Shown here: piece by piece, positions 6,225-6,270 of the stretch | How positions within the stretch are numbered: position 1 is the stretch's first letter | Layout: the number at the start of each line of letters is the position of its first letter | Assembly (NCBI GenBank): GCA_023489375.1 | Contig: JAMDCX010000067.1 | Coordinates: forward strand, 1 to 6,270 | From: Planctomycetota bacterium | GTDB lineage: Bacteria > Planctomycetota > Phycisphaerae > WQYP01 | Reading direction: 5' to 3' | DNA: 6,270 nt | Translations under genes and position numbers: made by a program | Notes under the pieces: generated by a model | The model's database searches: none | What the model saw: only the letters and a program-made list of their open reading frames with translations | Told to the model about the DNA's origin: nothing

Positions 6225-6249
6225 CGGACATTTTAACTTTGGTATGACA
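6225..6249 (-). repeat. Right terminal inverted repeat
   Basis: 25 bases beginning CGGACATTTTAACTTTGG and ending TGACA, the reverse complement of the left end at 24/25 positions. Confidence 0.85.
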
Positions 6250-6265
6250 TACTGGCGTATCGTGC
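6250..6265 (+). repeat. Right flanking direct repeat (candidate target-site duplication)
   Basis: TACTGGCGTATCGTGC directly follows the right terminal repeat and matches 5834-5849 at 15 of 16 positions. Confidence 0.75.
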
Positions 6266-6270
6266 AGGCT

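Larger units (their letters stand above)
5850..6249. mobile_element. 400-bp MITE-like non-autonomous insertion element with IS481/IS21-like ends
   Basis: The element is bounded by 25-bp terminal inverted repeats that start TGTCA, match at 24 of 25 positions and share the core CCAAAGTTAAAATGTCCG. A 16-bp direct duplication sits immediately outside both ends. A second copy of the end motif lies just inside the left end (5882-5902, 19/21 identical to 5856-5876), like the multiple terminal repeats of some DDE-type IS families. Ends beginning TGT, GACATTTTAACTTT-like cores and variable, fairly long target duplications fit IS481 (or IS21) relatives; this assignment is from memory of family traits. 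The interior encodes no recognisable transposase: the open frames there are short and unlike known proteins. I infer a deletion derivative or MITE that would be mobilised in trans by a full-length relative elsewhere. Confidence 0.75.

Noticed and set aside
5911..6231. Open frames inside the MITE on both strands (78-80 codons) as transposase remnants
   Set aside because: No DDE/integrase or helix-turn-helix motif could be recognised; low-complexity Arg/Pro-rich translations typical of non-coding GC-rich DNA.

Overview
The window carries a conserved bacterial housekeeping block of three tightly packed plus-strand genes. A putative membrane-anchored regulatory protein lies upstream, and two unusual non-coding stretches flank the block. 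GC content is moderate. The Asp-Asp form of the YbeY zinc motif, the pgpH-ybeY-CNNM/CorC gene order and the weak Shine-Dalgarno use suggest a Planctomycetota (Phycisphaerae-like) or other PVC-group bacterium. This assignment is an inference, not proven by the sequence.

Layout. Positions 67-696 encode a 209-residue single-pass membrane protein with an anti-sigma-factor-like shape and a Cys/Met/His-rich exported domain. Positions 697-1120 hold no convincing gene. Positions 698-1000 of that gap are closed by a perfect 13-bp inverted repeat and contain a nested 17-bp (16/17) inverted repeat, a 7-bp helix and two hairpins, all compatible with one fold: a candidate structured RNA of about 300 nt or a composite palindrome. 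Two sigma70-like promoter candidates follow. Positions 1121-3499 encode a 7TM-HD phosphohydrolase (PgpH/YqfF family), 3510-4130 encode the endoribonuclease YbeY, and 4127-5440 encode a CNNM/CorB-CorC type membrane protein with paired CBS domains. The 10-nt gap and the 4-nt ATGA overlap indicate one operon, with a weak possible terminator at 5442-5471.

The last 830 bases have no supported gene. First comes a patch of short palindromes and tandem repeats (5479-5790). Then comes a 400-bp element (5850-6249) with 25-bp terminal inverted repeats (24/25), a subterminal repeat copy and a 16-bp flanking direct duplication (15/16). It has no transposase and looks like a MITE, a non-autonomous derivative of an IS481/IS21-like insertion sequence.

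How the genes fit together: the operon links a membrane cyclic-dinucleotide (c-di-AMP type) phosphodiesterase, 16S rRNA maturation and ribosome quality control (YbeY), and a CBS-domain membrane protein related to Mg2+ homeostasis. It combines the Firmicutes yqfF-yqfG pair with the proteobacterial ybeY-ybeX(corC) pair. The usual upstream partner phoH/ybeZ is not in the window.
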